Numbered from the stretch's first letter, positions 23,460-32,740 are shown. The stretch: DNA of 64,000 nucleotides from Streptomyces lucensis JCM 4490 (GCF_014650035.1 NZ_BMUE01000008.1:62001-126000); one strand, 5' to 3'. The notes: generated by a model from the letters alone, not told the origin. Program-made: numbers and translations.

Positions 23460-23870
23460 TCAGATGATCGGCCAACGAGGGCCGCCGTCGGCGTCGTTGA
23501 CCCACATGTACTGGGTGGTGCCGCTGTCCGTGACGGTCATCCCGAAGTCGTACAGGGCGGGTCTGCCCACCTCCGGCCACGTGTCCCAGGCGGCCTCCAG
23601 TTCGTCGGCCAGGCGTCGGGGGCCGCCCTGGGTGGCGATCGTGCGGCCGTCGCCGATGGCCGAGAGCACGGCCCAGGACCGCTCGGTGTCGTGGACCCAG
23701 GCATTCAGTCCGTCCGCGTCCCGGGCGAGGGCGATCCGAAGATAGGGCGCAGCGACGCGCAGCGCGAACCGCAGATGGACGTCGTCCTGGAGAGGGGCGA
23801 GGTCACGGAGAAAGGGACGCTCCCCGTCCGGTTCGCTGCGGGCGCGTACCTGGCTGAAGCCGGGCTCGGT
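23460..23870 (-). pseudogene. C-terminal domain of a protein-L-isoaspartate methyltransferase-like (FxLD-type) enzyme
   Basis: The frame reads LQDDVHLRFALRVAAPYLRI, ALARDADGLNAWVHDTERSW, LADELEAAWDTWPEVGRPAL, YDFGMTVTDSGTTQYMWVND and stops at 23460. This resembles the extra C-terminal domain of PCMT-like methyltransferases found next to lanthipeptide or FxLD peptides in actinobacteria. The SAM-binding domain is absent: upstream of about 23870 the sequence is unrelated. An ATG at 23894 exists but is not preceded by the methyltransferase fold. Tentative. Confidence 0.4.
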
Positions 23871-24029
23871 GCTTACGCACGAGCGCGCCAGCAACTGCTC
23901 ACGCGCGCTCGTCGACTGGTGGACCTCCGGCGATCGGTGCCGTCACCGGCTCGCTCCCGGCGCCCAGGACCGTTTGCTGCGCCAAAGCTTCACACGGCGA
24001 TCAGCGAAGGGGCGCTCCCGCCTACCGCC

Positions 24030-24387
24030 GGGCGCTGGAGCACGAGAGGAGACGTTGCCGCCGACCGCGCCCGCGCCGTCCCCCGTGGCAGTGACGGCGC
24101 CCTGCTGCTTGAGTTCTTCCAGCCAGTCCACCTCGGCCCGTGTCTGGGCCACGGCCAGGAGCCGGTCGAAGGTGCCGTCGGCGGCCCAGCGGGCGAAGCG
24201 CCCCTGCGCGGTCTGCCAGGCCCGCACCGTTCGGGCAGGTGCCGCCAGGGCACACCGGACGGAACTTGAAGACGATACCCACCAGCACCTGGCGGTGATC
24301 GCGCCATCTACCCCGGGCACGGCCCGCCGGCGGCAGTAACGGATCGATCACCGACCAAGCGGCATCAGATATCTCCCCATCCCTCAC
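24030..24387 (-). pseudogene. IS5-family transposase, N-terminal part, multiply frameshifted
   Basis: From ATG 24387: GEISDAAWSVIDPLLPPAGR, ARGRWRDHRQVLVGIVFKFR; then in another frame GVPWRHLPERCGPG; then in a third AWQTAQGRFARWAADGTFDR, LLAVAQTRAEVDWLEELKQQ. This order is the N-terminal DUF4096-like region of IS5-group transposases. Two frameshifts lie between 24230 and 24320. The DDE core is missing. Confidence 0.7.
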
Positions 24388-24429
24388 GACCAGTCCAACG
24401 ATCGGGTGATCGGAAAGACTCCCTAGTAA

Positions 24430-25746
24430 TCAGCTGTTGCTGTCGTCCTCCCGATCGAGGCCAAGACCGGGAAGCACATCCGGCCGCCAGGATGGGAGGA
24501 AGACGTCGGCGGAACCGGTGGCGTAGTTGGCCGGGGACGCAGCCTCCCGCGTACTACTGGTGGAGCGGATGGCAGCGTCGTGGGCGCGCCCGGCGTCACG
24601 GTGGCTGACGCCAGTGCTGGACGACAAAAACGTTCGCAGCGGGGCCACTTCCTGCTCTATGGCATCGAAGACGGAGGTGACCTTGTCTCCAAGGTTGCTG
24701 AGCCCGGCTGGCAACTTGCCGCGTAGCTCCGTCCAGTCCTTGCGGTGGTTGCTCGAGAATGCGGAGAGCGTCTCGATGGGCTGAAGGGAGCCGTCCTTAC
24801 GGTACGCGGCGGCGAGCAGGCGGTGGCCCTCGGCGGCATCCTGCTGCATGCCCGACAGGGCCTTGCGGATCTCGCCCACGGACTCGTCGTCGAGCTCGCC
24901 GCCCCGGCCGCGCTCCATGAGGCGGCCAGCTTCCTGGAGCCGGGTGGAGGCGAGGTCGAGGTAGACCTTGCCGCGGTCGGCGTCGTCGCCGGCGAGGTCG
25001 AGGCGCATGTCCTCGATGCCCCGTTTGAGGCCGTAGAGGGTGTCACCGGGCAACGCATCCGTGCTCACGGCGGCGACGCCGCCGAAGGCGCCGGCCGCCA
25101 CGCCGACGGAGAGTCCGCCGGCGGCGAGCCTGCGCGACCACGCGGAGCGCGGCCTGAGCTTGCCGAGACCCCGGCCTGAGGCCCGGTGTGCCCCACTGCC
25201 GCCGTCACGCCCCGGGGCAACCGTCAGGCTACCGTCGGCGACGGCCTCCATGGCGGCGATCAGCTGAGCACGTTGCACGGTCTTGACTTCGGGATCCAGC
25301 GTCGGCCGTGGCACGTTCTGCAGGCTGTTCGCCAGGGCCAGGAGCCTTCCCTGTTCTGAATCCGCAGGCCGGTCCGCGACGCGGGAGCCGTGCCGCTCGC
25401 CGGCGCCCGTCTGGGTGCCTTCATCCTCGAGGACATCGGCGAAGCCGTCGGCTCGGCGTAGGCGGGGCTGTGTAAGGAGGGTGCCGGTGGTCTCAAGAAG
25501 CAGTGCCCCGGTGGACAGCGACCGGATGCGGGCAGGAACTGCTGCGGGTGCGGCAGAGGCCAGTTCCGGGACGGCTACTTCTTCCGCAGCCGCCTGCTGC
25601 TTGACCCGCTGGAGCATCGATGCTTGGGCCTCGGGGGTGAGCAGGGGCGAGTGGGCGCGCAGGTAGGCCTGAGCCGCTGCGAGCCGGTCGGCGACCAATG
25701 GGTCAAGCTGTTCGTCGGGCTGTGCGTGGTGCGCATGCTCAGTCAT
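24430..25746 (-). CDS. DUF5667 protein, membrane-anchored partner of the sigma factor
   Basis: A 438-residue protein. The N-terminal half is acidic and low in complexity, with a helical region QRVKQQAAAEEVAVPELASA. One membrane segment (RLAAGGLSVGVAAGAFGGVA) near the middle is followed directly by ALPGDTLYGLKRGIEDMRLD, the hallmark of DUF5667, then helices (KVYLDLASTRLQEAGRLMER) and a Ser-rich tail. The layout (N-terminus inside, DUF5667 outside) and coupling to a sigma factor gene suggest an anti-sigma or sigma-regulatory role, as for other DUF5667 proteins; a classical zinc anti-sigma motif is not visible. Its ATG lies eight bases inside the end of the sigma gene. Confidence 0.8.
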   Translation of the reverse strand: MTEHAHHAQPDEQLDPLVADRLAAAQAYLRAHSPLLTPEAQASMLQRVKQQAAAEEVAVPELASAAPAAVPARIRSLSTGALLLETTGTLLTQPRLRRADGFADVLEDEGTQTGAGERHGSRVADRPADSEQGRLLALANSLQNVPRPTLDPEVKTVQRAQLIAAMEAVADGSLTVAPGRDGGSGAHRASGRGLGKLRPRSAWSRRLAAGGLSVGVAAGAFGGVAAVSTDALPGDTLYGLKRGIEDMRLDLAGDDADRGKVYLDLASTRLQEAGRLMERGRGGELDDESVGEIRKALSGMQQDAAEGHRLLAAAYRKDGSLQPIETLSAFSSNHRKDWTELRGKLPAGLSNLGDKVTSVFDAIEQEVAPLRTFLSSSTGVSHRDAGRAHDAAIRSTSSTREAASPANYATGSADVFLPSWRPDVLPGLGLDREDDSNS

Positions 25747-26296
25747 GGGTCCCCCTGCGCGTTCCGCCGCTGCGTTGTTCGATCCCGAGTATTTTCCGGA
25801 GCCGCCTGTTGGCTTCGGTCAGCTGGGTGGTCACGGTGCTGCGGGTGATGCCGAGCTGGTCGGCGATCTCACGAGGCTTGTAGTTGTCCAACGTCAGCAG
25901 GGCGATCTCGCGCATACGCTCGGGAAGTTGCTGCAGGGCGTTGAGCACCTCCTGGAACTGCTCCTTGGACTCAACGAGGTCTGCGGGATCCGGGTAAGTC
26001 TGCGGGGGCCGGGAGGCGACGCAGTCCCTGCGGAGACGAGCTTCCCTGTTCATCTCCTCGTGTCGTTCAAAGACTCCGTTTCGGAGTGTGACGTACAAAT
26101 ATGCGCGGGGCTTCTGGATCGTGCCCCAGTGTTCAAACACCGCCTTGAATGCTTTCCCGACGATGTCGCCGACATCGCCGGCCGACGCTCGCATAGACAC
26201 GTAGAGCACGGCATCTGCGTAGACGTCATTGAAGAATTCATCGAACAGGTCCTTGGAACCGCTGCTGTCCACCTCGGGTGAACTCTCTTCGATCAC
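25739..26296 (-). CDS. ECF-like RNA polymerase sigma factor
   Basis: Starting at GTG 26296, which forms a GTGA overlap with the stop of the upstream ORF, the protein has 185 residues; an ATG at 26362 would add 22 residues of unconvincing sequence. Region 2 reads FDEFFNDVYADAVLYVSMRA then GKAFKAVFEHWGTIQKPRAY. Region 4 has LQQLPERMREIALLTLDNYK then PREIADQLGITRSTVTTQLT, a clear sigma-70 HTH. It belongs to sigma factors paired with DUF5667 proteins, and the downstream gene is exactly that, with an eight-base overlap. The promoter probably lies upstream of the hypothetical gene at 26679. Confidence 0.85.
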   Translation of the reverse strand: MIEESSPEVDSSGSKDLFDEFFNDVYADAVLYVSMRASAGDVGDIVGKAFKAVFEHWGTIQKPRAYLYVTLRNGVFERHEEMNREARLRRDCVASRPPQTYPDPADLVESKEQFQEVLNALQQLPERMREIALLTLDNYKPREIADQLGITRSTVTTQLTEANRRLRKILGIEQRSGGTRRGTHD

Positions 26297-26679
26297 CGGC
26301 CGCTGCCCGGTTCGCCGGCGCCAGCACGACTCCTCGGTGGCCTTGTGGTGCTGGTGCGGCACACCGCGGGCCGAGGCCGACGCGCCCGATCTGCCCGGGT
26401 GGTTTGCGTGCGCGGATCAGGGACGGGCTTGTTGGGCGGCAGCTTCACTTCCCAGACCAGGGTGCCGCCACGTGAGCGGTGTTCCTCCCGGATCGTGCCG
26501 CCCGTGTGGGCGAGTTCCCGCAAGACAGCGCAGTTCAGCCGCTGGCGTGAGCGGTCGCGGACCCAGTGTCCGATCATCCGTCTGTGCGCCAGAAGACTGA
26601 ACACCACAGTCACGCCCGGGGCGAGATGGTGCACGTTGACCCGTCCTTCAATGCGTTGGGGGAGGTAACCCTGACGCAT
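26293..26679 (-). CDS. Hypothetical protein upstream of and coupled to the sigma factor gene
   Basis: From ATG 26679 the frame reads 128 residues: MRQGYLPQRIEGRVNVHHLA, then PGVTVVFSLLAHRRMIGHWV, LNCAVLRELAHTGGTIREEH and GGTLVWEVKLPPNKPVP, ending in a basic, low-complexity tail. The core looks like a small alpha/beta protein; the tail may be frameshifted. The stop overlaps the GTG of the sigma gene (GTGA), supporting translation of both. No strong ribosome-binding site is seen. Family not recognised. Confidence 0.4.
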   Translation of the reverse strand: MRQGYLPQRIEGRVNVHHLAPGVTVVFSLLAHRRMIGHWVRDRSRQRLNCAVLRELAHTGGTIREEHRSRGGTLVWEVKLPPNKPVPDPRTQTTRADRARRPRPAVCRTSTTRPPRSRAGAGEPGSGR

Positions 26680-26799
26680 ATAAGAGGAACGACGACCCCT
26701 GATTGACGAGACATTCGCATTCGAAGAAATGATCGGCCCTTCACCTGATCGCCGCACCGGGTTACCAGCGCACGCCGAGGGCACAAAGCCCGTCCGTGT

Positions 26800-27096
26800 C
26801 GCCCGGGTCCGCTCGAGGACCGCCTACGGCCCTTTGGCCAGCTCCGCCTCCAACTGCGTGAACTGCCTCTTGCTCAGTCTCGGCAGGGACGCCGGGTTCC
26901 GCGATCGCAGGGCCCGCGGACCACCCTCGTCCCACGCCTGCCGCCACCGCTGCACCGACCGGACGCTGATGCGCAGGTCCTTGGCGATCAACGAACTCGC
27001 CTCGCCCCGGTCGAACCGCTCGGCTGCTTGGAGCCGTAACTCCTCGCGGAACTGCTGCCGTTCGGCAGTCAGCCCGCCCCCTTGTGGGTACCGCAT
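26800..27096 (-). pseudogene. IS630-family transposase, N-terminal HTH part
   Basis: From ATG 27096: MRYPQGGGLTAERQQFREEL, RLQAAERFDRGEASSLIAKD, LRISVRSVQRWRQAWDEGGP, ASLPRLSKRQFTQLEAELAK. This is the HTH start of an IS630-type transposase, closely related to the N-terminus at 36647-37102. It ends near 26820; the DDE domain is absent. Confidence 0.75.
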
Positions 27097-27149
27097 GCCC
27101 GGTGATACCGCAGGAGACTGCCGCCCGTCAGCCCCTACGACACCACGAG

Positions 27150-27193
27150 TTCAACCTCAGTAACCGACCTGATCGACCTCGAATTCGAGCTGT
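27150..27193 (+). pseudogene. tpg: Tpg extreme C-terminus (third tpg remnant)
   Basis: The frame reads VTDLIDLEFEL and stops at TAA 27191, then continues with CGGGCATGGAGCAGGACGTG. Both the coding end and about 40 bases of downstream DNA match the region after the tpg remnant at 39480, so this is a shorter copy of the same duplicated locus. Confidence 0.6.
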
Positions 27194-27421
27194 AACCGGG
27201 CATGGAGCAGGACGTGGCGGGGCGGCGACGCGACCTCGTCCCTGTTCTCCCTGCTGCGGAACGACCTCCCGAGGAGCCCGTACAACCATCGGTGCCAGTG
27301 GAGGGTCTGTCCTTCGTTGGCCCTCCGTGATCAAGTAGCGACCGGCCGGACACGGGTATGCGGGCCATCGTTTCAGTGCGCAGACGCCGCCCGGGTGTCC
27401 GCGGTTGTGCAGGGGGTTCTC

Positions 27422-27595
27422 GTGCGTCACTCAGTTCGTTTCGCCGTGGCAGCCGCAGTGGCGGCCTCGTTGACCGGCAGCCTGATGGCCGTTTCAGCCG
27501 ACTCGGCAGTCGCAGCCGGGTCCAAGCTGGTCGACGACTTCAACGGCGACGGATACCGCGACCTGGCCATCGGCATGCCCGAAAACTACGACCCT
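27422..27595 (+). pseudogene. FG-GAP-repeat secreted protein, N-terminal stub
   Basis: From GTG 27422 (GGGGG seven bases upstream): MRHSVRFAVAAAVAASLTGS, LMAVSADSAVAAG, then KLVDDFNGDGYRDLAIGMPE. It is a Sec signal peptide followed by the first FG-GAP/integrin-like calcium-binding motif (DFNGDGYRDLAIG). After about residue 58 the sequence turns into an unrelated fragment read on the other strand. The original protein would have been a several-hundred-residue secreted propeller; only its first 58 residues remain. Confidence 0.7.
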
Positions 27596-28001
27596 GCGAT
27601 GGGCGAGGCAGAACGCGAGACTGCCTCGGCGCCCCCCTGGCGCGCCTTGAAGCCGAGGTCGCTCTCTCGCGCCTGCTGGATCAATTCCCTGAGCTGCTCC
27701 TTGCGGTCCCTGCCGACGAGGTGGAATGGCTGCCCTCGTTCCACCATCGCGGACTGAAAGAACTTCCCGTGACCTGGTGACTGCGAACCAACTCGAGTCC
27801 GGGTGCTGACCGGCTCCCCGGCCCCCGCGGCGGTGGGGCACGGGAGACAAGTCGCGGGGAACAGCTCACTTGGCGAACCTCTTTCGGGCTGGAGGCGAAC
27901 TGCGGCCCGAGGTGATCGATGATGCGCTCCGCCTCCGACTTCGAGACCCGAACAAGGCGGCGAGCTGCCGAAGCGACGAAGTGGGGCGTGGCTGCCGTCA
28001 C
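27590..28001 (-). pseudogene. Two unknown coding scraps
   Basis: Leftwards from a GTG at 28001: MTAATPHFVASAARRLVRVS, KSEAERIIDHLGPQFASSPK, which looks like a genuine N-terminus. Further left, between about 27790 and 27590: FFQSAMVERGQPFHLVGRDR, KEQLRELIQQARESDLGFKA, a charged helical segment. The two are in different frames and may come from one or two genes. I do not recognise either. Confidence 0.3.
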
Positions 28002-28569
28002 ATACAGCCGTTGCCCACCAGGGTGTGCACGAGGCGACGACGCCCGGATTCCAGGACAGGACGAGCCGGGCCGGACTGTCCAGCACTCTGGACGGCTCCG
28101 TCGCCCTACCTTCTGGTGGCTGCATCAGCAGCTCTGACCATGCGCGTGAGTGACGGCACCGGGCGACGTCTCTCTCCCCCCCGGGGGGCCGATCCGGGCG
28201 GACGCCGTCAACGTTGAGCAGCGGCTGGGCTTCTGCTCAGTCGATCAGGTGCACTCAGGACCGCCCGGCCTCAGAGGCGCGGGCTGAACCGAAGCAGAAG
28301 CGTGGCAGCCGCGCAATCCTCCTTGAGCCCCCCGCTACCGTCTTCGTGGCTCCGCAACAGGGCCTCCGGCCTTCGGGTCCGGCATGACTTCTCCCTCCTG
28401 TTGTTGATGATCCGGGGGGTGGTGTCACTGGGTCCGGAGGCATCGACGGACCGCTGATGAGGGGCTTGAGCACCGGCTTCACCCGGGCCGGATGAGCTCT
28501 CCGTAACGTGGATGTAGCAGCTCGGTGCCCTGGCAAGGCCGGACGAAGGCGTGATGGAGGGGCCTGCAC
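28002..28569. other. Intergenic stretch before the IS110 fragment
   Basis: No gene recognised. The interval 28338-28392 holds a degenerate copy of the long dyad at 14578-14635 (shared TTCGTGGC and CCGCAA blocks), and 28500-28565 is the likely left flank of the IS110-family element. Confidence 0.4.
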
Positions 28570-29346
28570 GTGATCGACATCGGCGACATCGACGTCGTCC
28601 TCGGACTGGACGTCGGCAAGGGCGAACGCTACGCCACCGCCGTCACCCCAGCCGGGGAGAAGGCATTCGACAAGCGCCTGCCCAACACCGAACCCAAGCT
28701 CCGCGAGCTGTTTGCAAAACTCCAGGCCAAGCACGGAACGGTGCTGGTCGTCGCCGACCAGCCGGCCTCGATCGGAGCTCTGCCGCTGGCGGTGGCGAGG
28801 GACATGGGCTGCCCGGTCGCCTACCTGCCCGGGCTGACGATGCGGCGGATCGCCGACCTCTACCCCGGCGAGGCCAAGACCGACGCGAGGGACGCGTTCA
28901 TCATCGCCGACGCCGCTACCGCCATGCCCCACACGCTGCGAGCGATCGACGGCGAGGACGAGACGATCGCCGAGCTGGGGATGATCGTGGGCTTCGACGA
29001 CGACTTGGCCGGCCAGGCAACCAGGGTCGCCAACCGGCTGCGTGGCCTGCTGACCCAGATCCACCCTTCGCTGGAACGAGTGCTGGGACCGCGGCTGCAG
29101 CACCCGGCCGTCCTCACGCTGCTGGAACGGTTCGGATCTCCGGCCCAGATCCGCAAGGCCGGCCGTCGGCGGCTGGTGACCCTGCTGCGGCCGAAGGCGC
29201 CGAGGATGGCCGAGCGGCTTGTCGACGAGATCTTCGCCGCGTTGGACGAGCAGACCGTGACCGTTCCGGGGACCGAGGCGGTCGCGCTGATCGTTCCGAG
29301 CCTGGCCGCCTCATTGACGGCCGTGCTTGACCAGCGCAGGCTGCTG
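28570..29346 (+). pseudogene. IS110-family (DEDD) transposase, C-terminally truncated
   Basis: From ATG 28570: DVVLGLDVGKGERYATAVTP carries the first acidic residue of the RuvC-like DEDD domain, VLVVADQPASIGALPLAVAR the second, and YPGEAKTDARDAFIIADAAT the DARDA motif of IS110/IS116/IS902 transposases. Helices follow to ALIVPSLAASLTAVLDQRR at about 29346. The C-terminal Transposase_20 domain with the catalytic Ser is missing; the frame runs on (to 30000) only as antisense of the hydrolase gene. The IS110 bridge-RNA region and ends are not identifiable. Confidence 0.8.
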
Positions 29347-29418
29347 GCCGGGCCGGCGGGTCGTTGCCGGTCGACGCCGGGAGCCCCCGTCCGGGTTGCC
29401 GGGCCGCTAACTGGTGCC

Positions 29419-30165
29419 TCACTCACCGCGCGTGGCAAGGCGTCCGGCCGCGTCGAGCCGTGCGAGGCGGTCGTGTTCCCTCTCGGCCCACCGCCGTACC
29501 CGACCGGGATCCAGCGCGGTGCCGTGGCCGACGTGCAGGCGGGCAGGGTTGAGGGCGAGCATCTCGCGCAGGCTGGCGAGGTTCTGCCAGGGGTCGTCGT
29601 GGAAGGGCGGATTGGCGGGCCTGCCGGGGATGAGGCCCATGAGGGAGCCGGCGACCAGGTCGCCGGCGACGAGGTCACCGTCGTCTGTGAGGACGGAGAC
29701 CGATCCGGCGGTGTGGCCGGGGGTGGGCATGATGCGCGCCGCGAGGCCGAAGTCCTCCAGGCTCGTCTCGCCGCGGACGAGCACCGCGGGCTCGAAGGGC
29801 TCGGCCCGAACGTGGAGATTGCGGTTGCGGGCCATGAGACGGCCCATCAGGCCGGTGGGCAGATACGGTTCGCGGACCCGGCCCGAGCGATACGGTCCGA
29901 GGTCGGCGATGTGGCCGGCGAGGGGCGCGCCGGTGAGCCGGTGCAGTTCGGCGGCAGAGCCGAAGTGGTCGATGTGGCCGTGGGTGATGACGATCAGTGA
30001 GACGTCGGCGGGATCGACGCCGAGGGCGGTGATCCGATCATGGATCTTGTGGCCGCTGCCGGGGGTTCCGGCGTCGACGATGACGGGGCGGCGGCCGAGC
30101 AGCAGGTAGGCGTTGATGTTGTGCCGGCCCATGACCGGGATCGGGACGACCTTTGTGCGGGACAC
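29419..30165 (-). CDS. Metallo-beta-lactamase-fold hydrolase
   Basis: A 248-residue MBL protein. The metal-binding motif HxHxDH is at residues 62-67 (ITHGHIDHFG), a further ligand lies in TPGHTAGS, an Asp in LVAGDLVAGS, and a late His in LHVGHGTALDP. That is a complete set for a dinuclear Zn/Fe hydrolase of the glyoxalase-II/quorum-quenching branch. No signal peptide. It lies 105 bases downstream of the GlxA-type regulator on the same strand and may be co-transcribed with it. The substrate cannot be deduced. The 3' end abuts the broken IS110 gene. Confidence 0.88.
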   Translation of the reverse strand: MSRTKVVPIPVMGRHNINAYLLLGRRPVIVDAGTPGSGHKIHDRITALGVDPADVSLIVITHGHIDHFGSAAELHRLTGAPLAGHIADLGPYRSGRVREPYLPTGLMGRLMARNRNLHVRAEPFEPAVLVRGETSLEDFGLAARIMPTPGHTAGSVSVLTDDGDLVAGDLVAGSLMGLIPGRPANPPFHDDPWQNLASLREMLALNPARLHVGHGTALDPGRVRRWAEREHDRLARLDAAGRLATRGE

Positions 30166-30270
30166 GGTTCTCCTTTGGAGTGTGCTGGTGGGTGCCGCGT
30201 GCGGGCATGGCGAAGCTCGGCCGGTGCGCGAGCGTGCCCGGTGGCCGGCAGGCGGTGCGGGTGGTGAGGG

Positions 30271-31245
30271 TCAGAAGCGGCGGCGGTACTCGGCCGGAGT
30301 GGTACCCAGCCGCCGACGGAAGACGCGGTGCAGCGTTTCCACGGAGCCCAGGCCGCTGGCGGCGGCGACCTCGGGCAGGCTGCGGTCGCTGTCCTCCAGC
30401 AGCCGCCGGGCCGCCTCCAACCGGGCCGCCTCCACATAGGCAGCCGGTGTCGTGGAGGTGCGCTGATGGAACAACCGGGTGAAGTGACGCGTGCTCAGGT
30501 GCGTGCGGGCCGCCAGGGCTTCGAGGGACAGGTCCTCGGCAAGGTGTTCGGCGATCCATCTGCGCAGCTCGTCGATCCGGTCGTCCGAGGAGCCCTGGAC
30601 GGACAGCGGCACACTGAACTGGCTCTGCCCACCGGAGCGTTTGACGTACATCACCATCAGCCGGGCGGTCGCGAGTGCGAGGTCCTGGCCGTGGTCCTCG
30701 GCGACCATGGCCAGCGCCATGTCCATCCCCGAGGTGACGCCGGCGCAGGTCCACACCCGCCCGTCCCGAATGAAGATCGGATCAGGATCCACCCGCACGC
30801 CTGGGTGTTCGGCGGCCAGCCGGCCCGCGGTGAGCCAGTGCGTCGTGGCGGGCCGGCCCTCCAGCAGCCCCGCGGCGGCCAGCAGGTGCGCCCCCGCGCA
30901 GATCGACCCGATCCGCCGGGCCCGAGGTGCCGCACGCCGCAGCCAGCTGGCGACCTGGTGGTCGATCACCGGCTCCACGCCTCCGTCTACGAGCTCGATC
31001 GCCCCCGCCACCAGCAGGGTGTCGATCGGGCCGAGCACGTCGTCGAAGTCCAGGTCGGCCATCAGCCGCACGCCGCTGGAGGTGGTCACCGGGGCGCCGT
31101 CGGCCGTCGCGATCCGCACGAGGTAGCCCGACCGGTCACCTCTGCCGACCCGGGACGCGACGGAAAACACCTCGGCCGGTCCGGTGGCGTCCAGCAGCTC
31201 GATGCCGGGAAAGGCGACGATCACGACGCGGTGCGGTTGGGACAT
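30271..31245 (-). CDS. GlxA-family AraC-type regulator with DJ-1/PfpI domain
   Basis: A 324-residue protein; ATG 31245 is chosen because the DJ-1 fold begins directly after it (RVVIVAFPGIELLDATGPAE). The Cys elbow is GSICAGAHLLAAAGLL. The C-terminal 110 residues contain two AraC helix-turn-helices: LSLEALAARTHLSTRHFTRL, then LPEVAAASGLGSVETLHRVF and RRLGTTPAEYRRRF. GlxA-type regulators usually activate nearby metabolic genes in response to a small ligand held in the DJ-1 domain. Here the likely target is the MBL hydrolase that follows on the same strand. Confidence 0.88.
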   Translation of the reverse strand: MSQPHRVVIVAFPGIELLDATGPAEVFSVASRVGRGDRSGYLVRIATADGAPVTTSSGVRLMADLDFDDVLGPIDTLLVAGAIELVDGGVEPVIDHQVASWLRRAAPRARRIGSICAGAHLLAAAGLLEGRPATTHWLTAGRLAAEHPGVRVDPDPIFIRDGRVWTCAGVTSGMDMALAMVAEDHGQDLALATARLMVMYVKRSGGQSQFSVPLSVQGSSDDRIDELRRWIAEHLAEDLSLEALAARTHLSTRHFTRLFHQRTSTTPAAYVEAARLEAARRLLEDSDRSLPEVAAASGLGSVETLHRVFRRRLGTTPAEYRRRF

Positions 31246-31867
31246 GCCCCGATCATGCCGCCCGATCCGACATGGCTGCAACGACCAGGATCTGTCACAT
31301 CAGGCCATCGGGAAGGGGGGCCGGCGGCAAAGCCAGAACTTCGAGCAAACTGATCCCGGTCCAGGCGCCTCCTGCCCCTTGGGCCACTGCGCCACAGCCC
31401 GCTTGGGTCAGGTCCCCGTCCTCTCCGGATCGGCTCCTTGATCGAGGCGCCCGACGGATGTCGGCCGCCCAGTCCCAGCCCCTTACCAGCCCAGCCGTCA
31501 CTCTCTGCCAACCGCTCCCCCTCGGAACGCCGGACGCTTGCGCGCTGCCTGGTCACGCTCTCGTCCGGGAAACAACAGGGCAAACGGCACGAGCCCCGCC
31601 GCGGGCGGAACTGACGCCGCGCCGCTCCCCGGCCCGGCCGTCACCCCGGGCAGGGAGCGGCCTTACGACCCGCTCGGGGGGTGGCCGCCGTCCCCTGGGC
31701 AGACCACCGGCAACTCGTGGTTTCCCCTCCCATCCGCGCGGACACCGTCGCCGGCCGCCTGCCCGCGACCGCCGGGCATCGGCAGAGCGCGGGCAACGGC
31801 GCGAAGGCCCGTGCCACTACGACCGGGCTTGGATCCGGTGTTCGCCGGAGCGTCGAGGAGTGCAGGC
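31246..31867. other. 620-base stretch without a supportable gene
   Basis: Several long frames overlap but none looks protein-like throughout. A minus-strand stretch near 31300-31500 reads GLVRGWDWAADIRRAPRSRS and SLLEVLALPPAPLPDG, which may be a decayed scrap. No clear promoter or terminator was found. Confidence 0.3.
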
Positions 31868-32530
31868 CTACTGGTCCGCCTGCGGTCCTCCCGCTTCCCG
31901 GCCGGAGGGAGGCTCCTGCCCGGCCGTCCCCCACGTCCGGTACTGATACAGCATCAGCGTCGCCAGTACGGCCAGTCCCACCGCCCCGCCCGCGGCGAAT
32001 CCGACGACCACCGAACGGCCGGAGGCGAGCACGGCGAGCAGGCCCGCAGCCGAGCCGGTCAGCACGGAGGTCACCACGCCGATCATTCCCGCGACGGTCC
32101 GGAACACCTGCCAGCCTCCGCCGTGCAGGCCTTGCAGGGCGAGCCGTCGCGAGGGCGGAACACTGGCCATGTAGTCGGCCAGCTCGGGTGCGACGTCGAG
32201 GTAGTACGAACGCAACCGTTCGATCCGCCGGGCGTACCGGAGGTCTTCGATCCCGGACTGGAGCACCCGGTCGAAGGTGACGAAGCCGATGAAGGACAGC
32301 GTTGACAGCAAGATCAGCCCGAAGGTGTAGAACGCGGCGCCGATGGCGGTCGCTGTGGCGACCAGCCCCAGAGCGACCATCCCGGCAGACATCGTGCCGA
32401 GGAAGAGCGTTGCCCGGCTGGTCGACTCGGCGATCGTCGCCGCCCGTGCTCCCTGCAAGGTGAAGTGCTCGGTCGTCACGAAGGACACGGCGGCCTGCCT
32501 CGGCCCTCCGTCGCGTGAACCGGCTCTCAT
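31868..32530 (-). CDS. Four-helix membrane protein of unknown function
   Basis: From ATG 32530 the protein has 220 residues. After a soluble N-terminus (FVTTEHFTLQGARAATIAES) it has two membrane helices (LGTMSAGMVALGLVATATAI, LILLSTLSFIGFVTF), a charged cytoplasmic stretch with SGIEDLRYARRIERLRSYYL, DVAPELADYM, and two more helices near 140-190 (GMIGVVTSVLTGSAAGLLAV, VGLAVLATLMLYQYR). The layout resembles small actinobacterial membrane proteins with an RxxERLR motif in the loop. Function unknown. It faces the Tat-MBL/MarR locus across a divergent 240-base region. Confidence 0.65.
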   Translation of the reverse strand: MRAGSRDGGPRQAAVSFVTTEHFTLQGARAATIAESTSRATLFLGTMSAGMVALGLVATATAIGAAFYTFGLILLSTLSFIGFVTFDRVLQSGIEDLRYARRIERLRSYYLDVAPELADYMASVPPSRRLALQGLHGGGWQVFRTVAGMIGVVTSVLTGSAAGLLAVLASGRSVVVGFAAGGAVGLAVLATLMLYQYRTWGTAGQEPPSGREAGGPQADQ

Positions 32531-32682
32531 GTTCCCGTCGGTGCCCGTAAGACCACCAGTTTCCTCGATGGGACTCCCATGACCTGCCCATGATGTCGTC
32601 GGCCCCGTCGGTCCACCCACTACCGCTCGCCGCATGTCGGGGCTTCAGGGGCCGCCGCCCGCGCGGCGCCCGGCGCTTATTA

Positions 32683-32740
32683 GTTGACGCTTCAACTTCA
32701 CAGGTCTACGGTCTTGCACCACTAGGTGATGCGTCAACCA
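32683..32740 (+). promoter_or_regulatory. Promoter with overlapping dyad operators
   Basis: TTGACG (32684-32689) and TACGGT (32707-32712) are 17 bases apart, a good vegetative promoter for Streptomyces. The -35 box lies within the perfect dyad GTTGACGCTTCAAC (32683-32696). GCGTCAAC (32731-32738) is the inverse of GTTGACGC in the first site and belongs to a second, imperfect dyad. Such paired sites fit repression by a MarR-type dimer, and a (broken) MarR gene follows. Confidence 0.6.

Noticed and set aside
22944-24269. A 441-codon plus-strand frame opposite the GNAT and methyltransferase tail
   Set aside because: Antisense shadow: glycine-rich, no start signal, while the minus strand has clear domain motifs.
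28570-30000. A 476-codon frame that would make the IS110 transposase seem full length
   Set aside because: After about 29346 it reads only the complement of the MBL hydrolase gene; the transposase C-terminal domain is not there.
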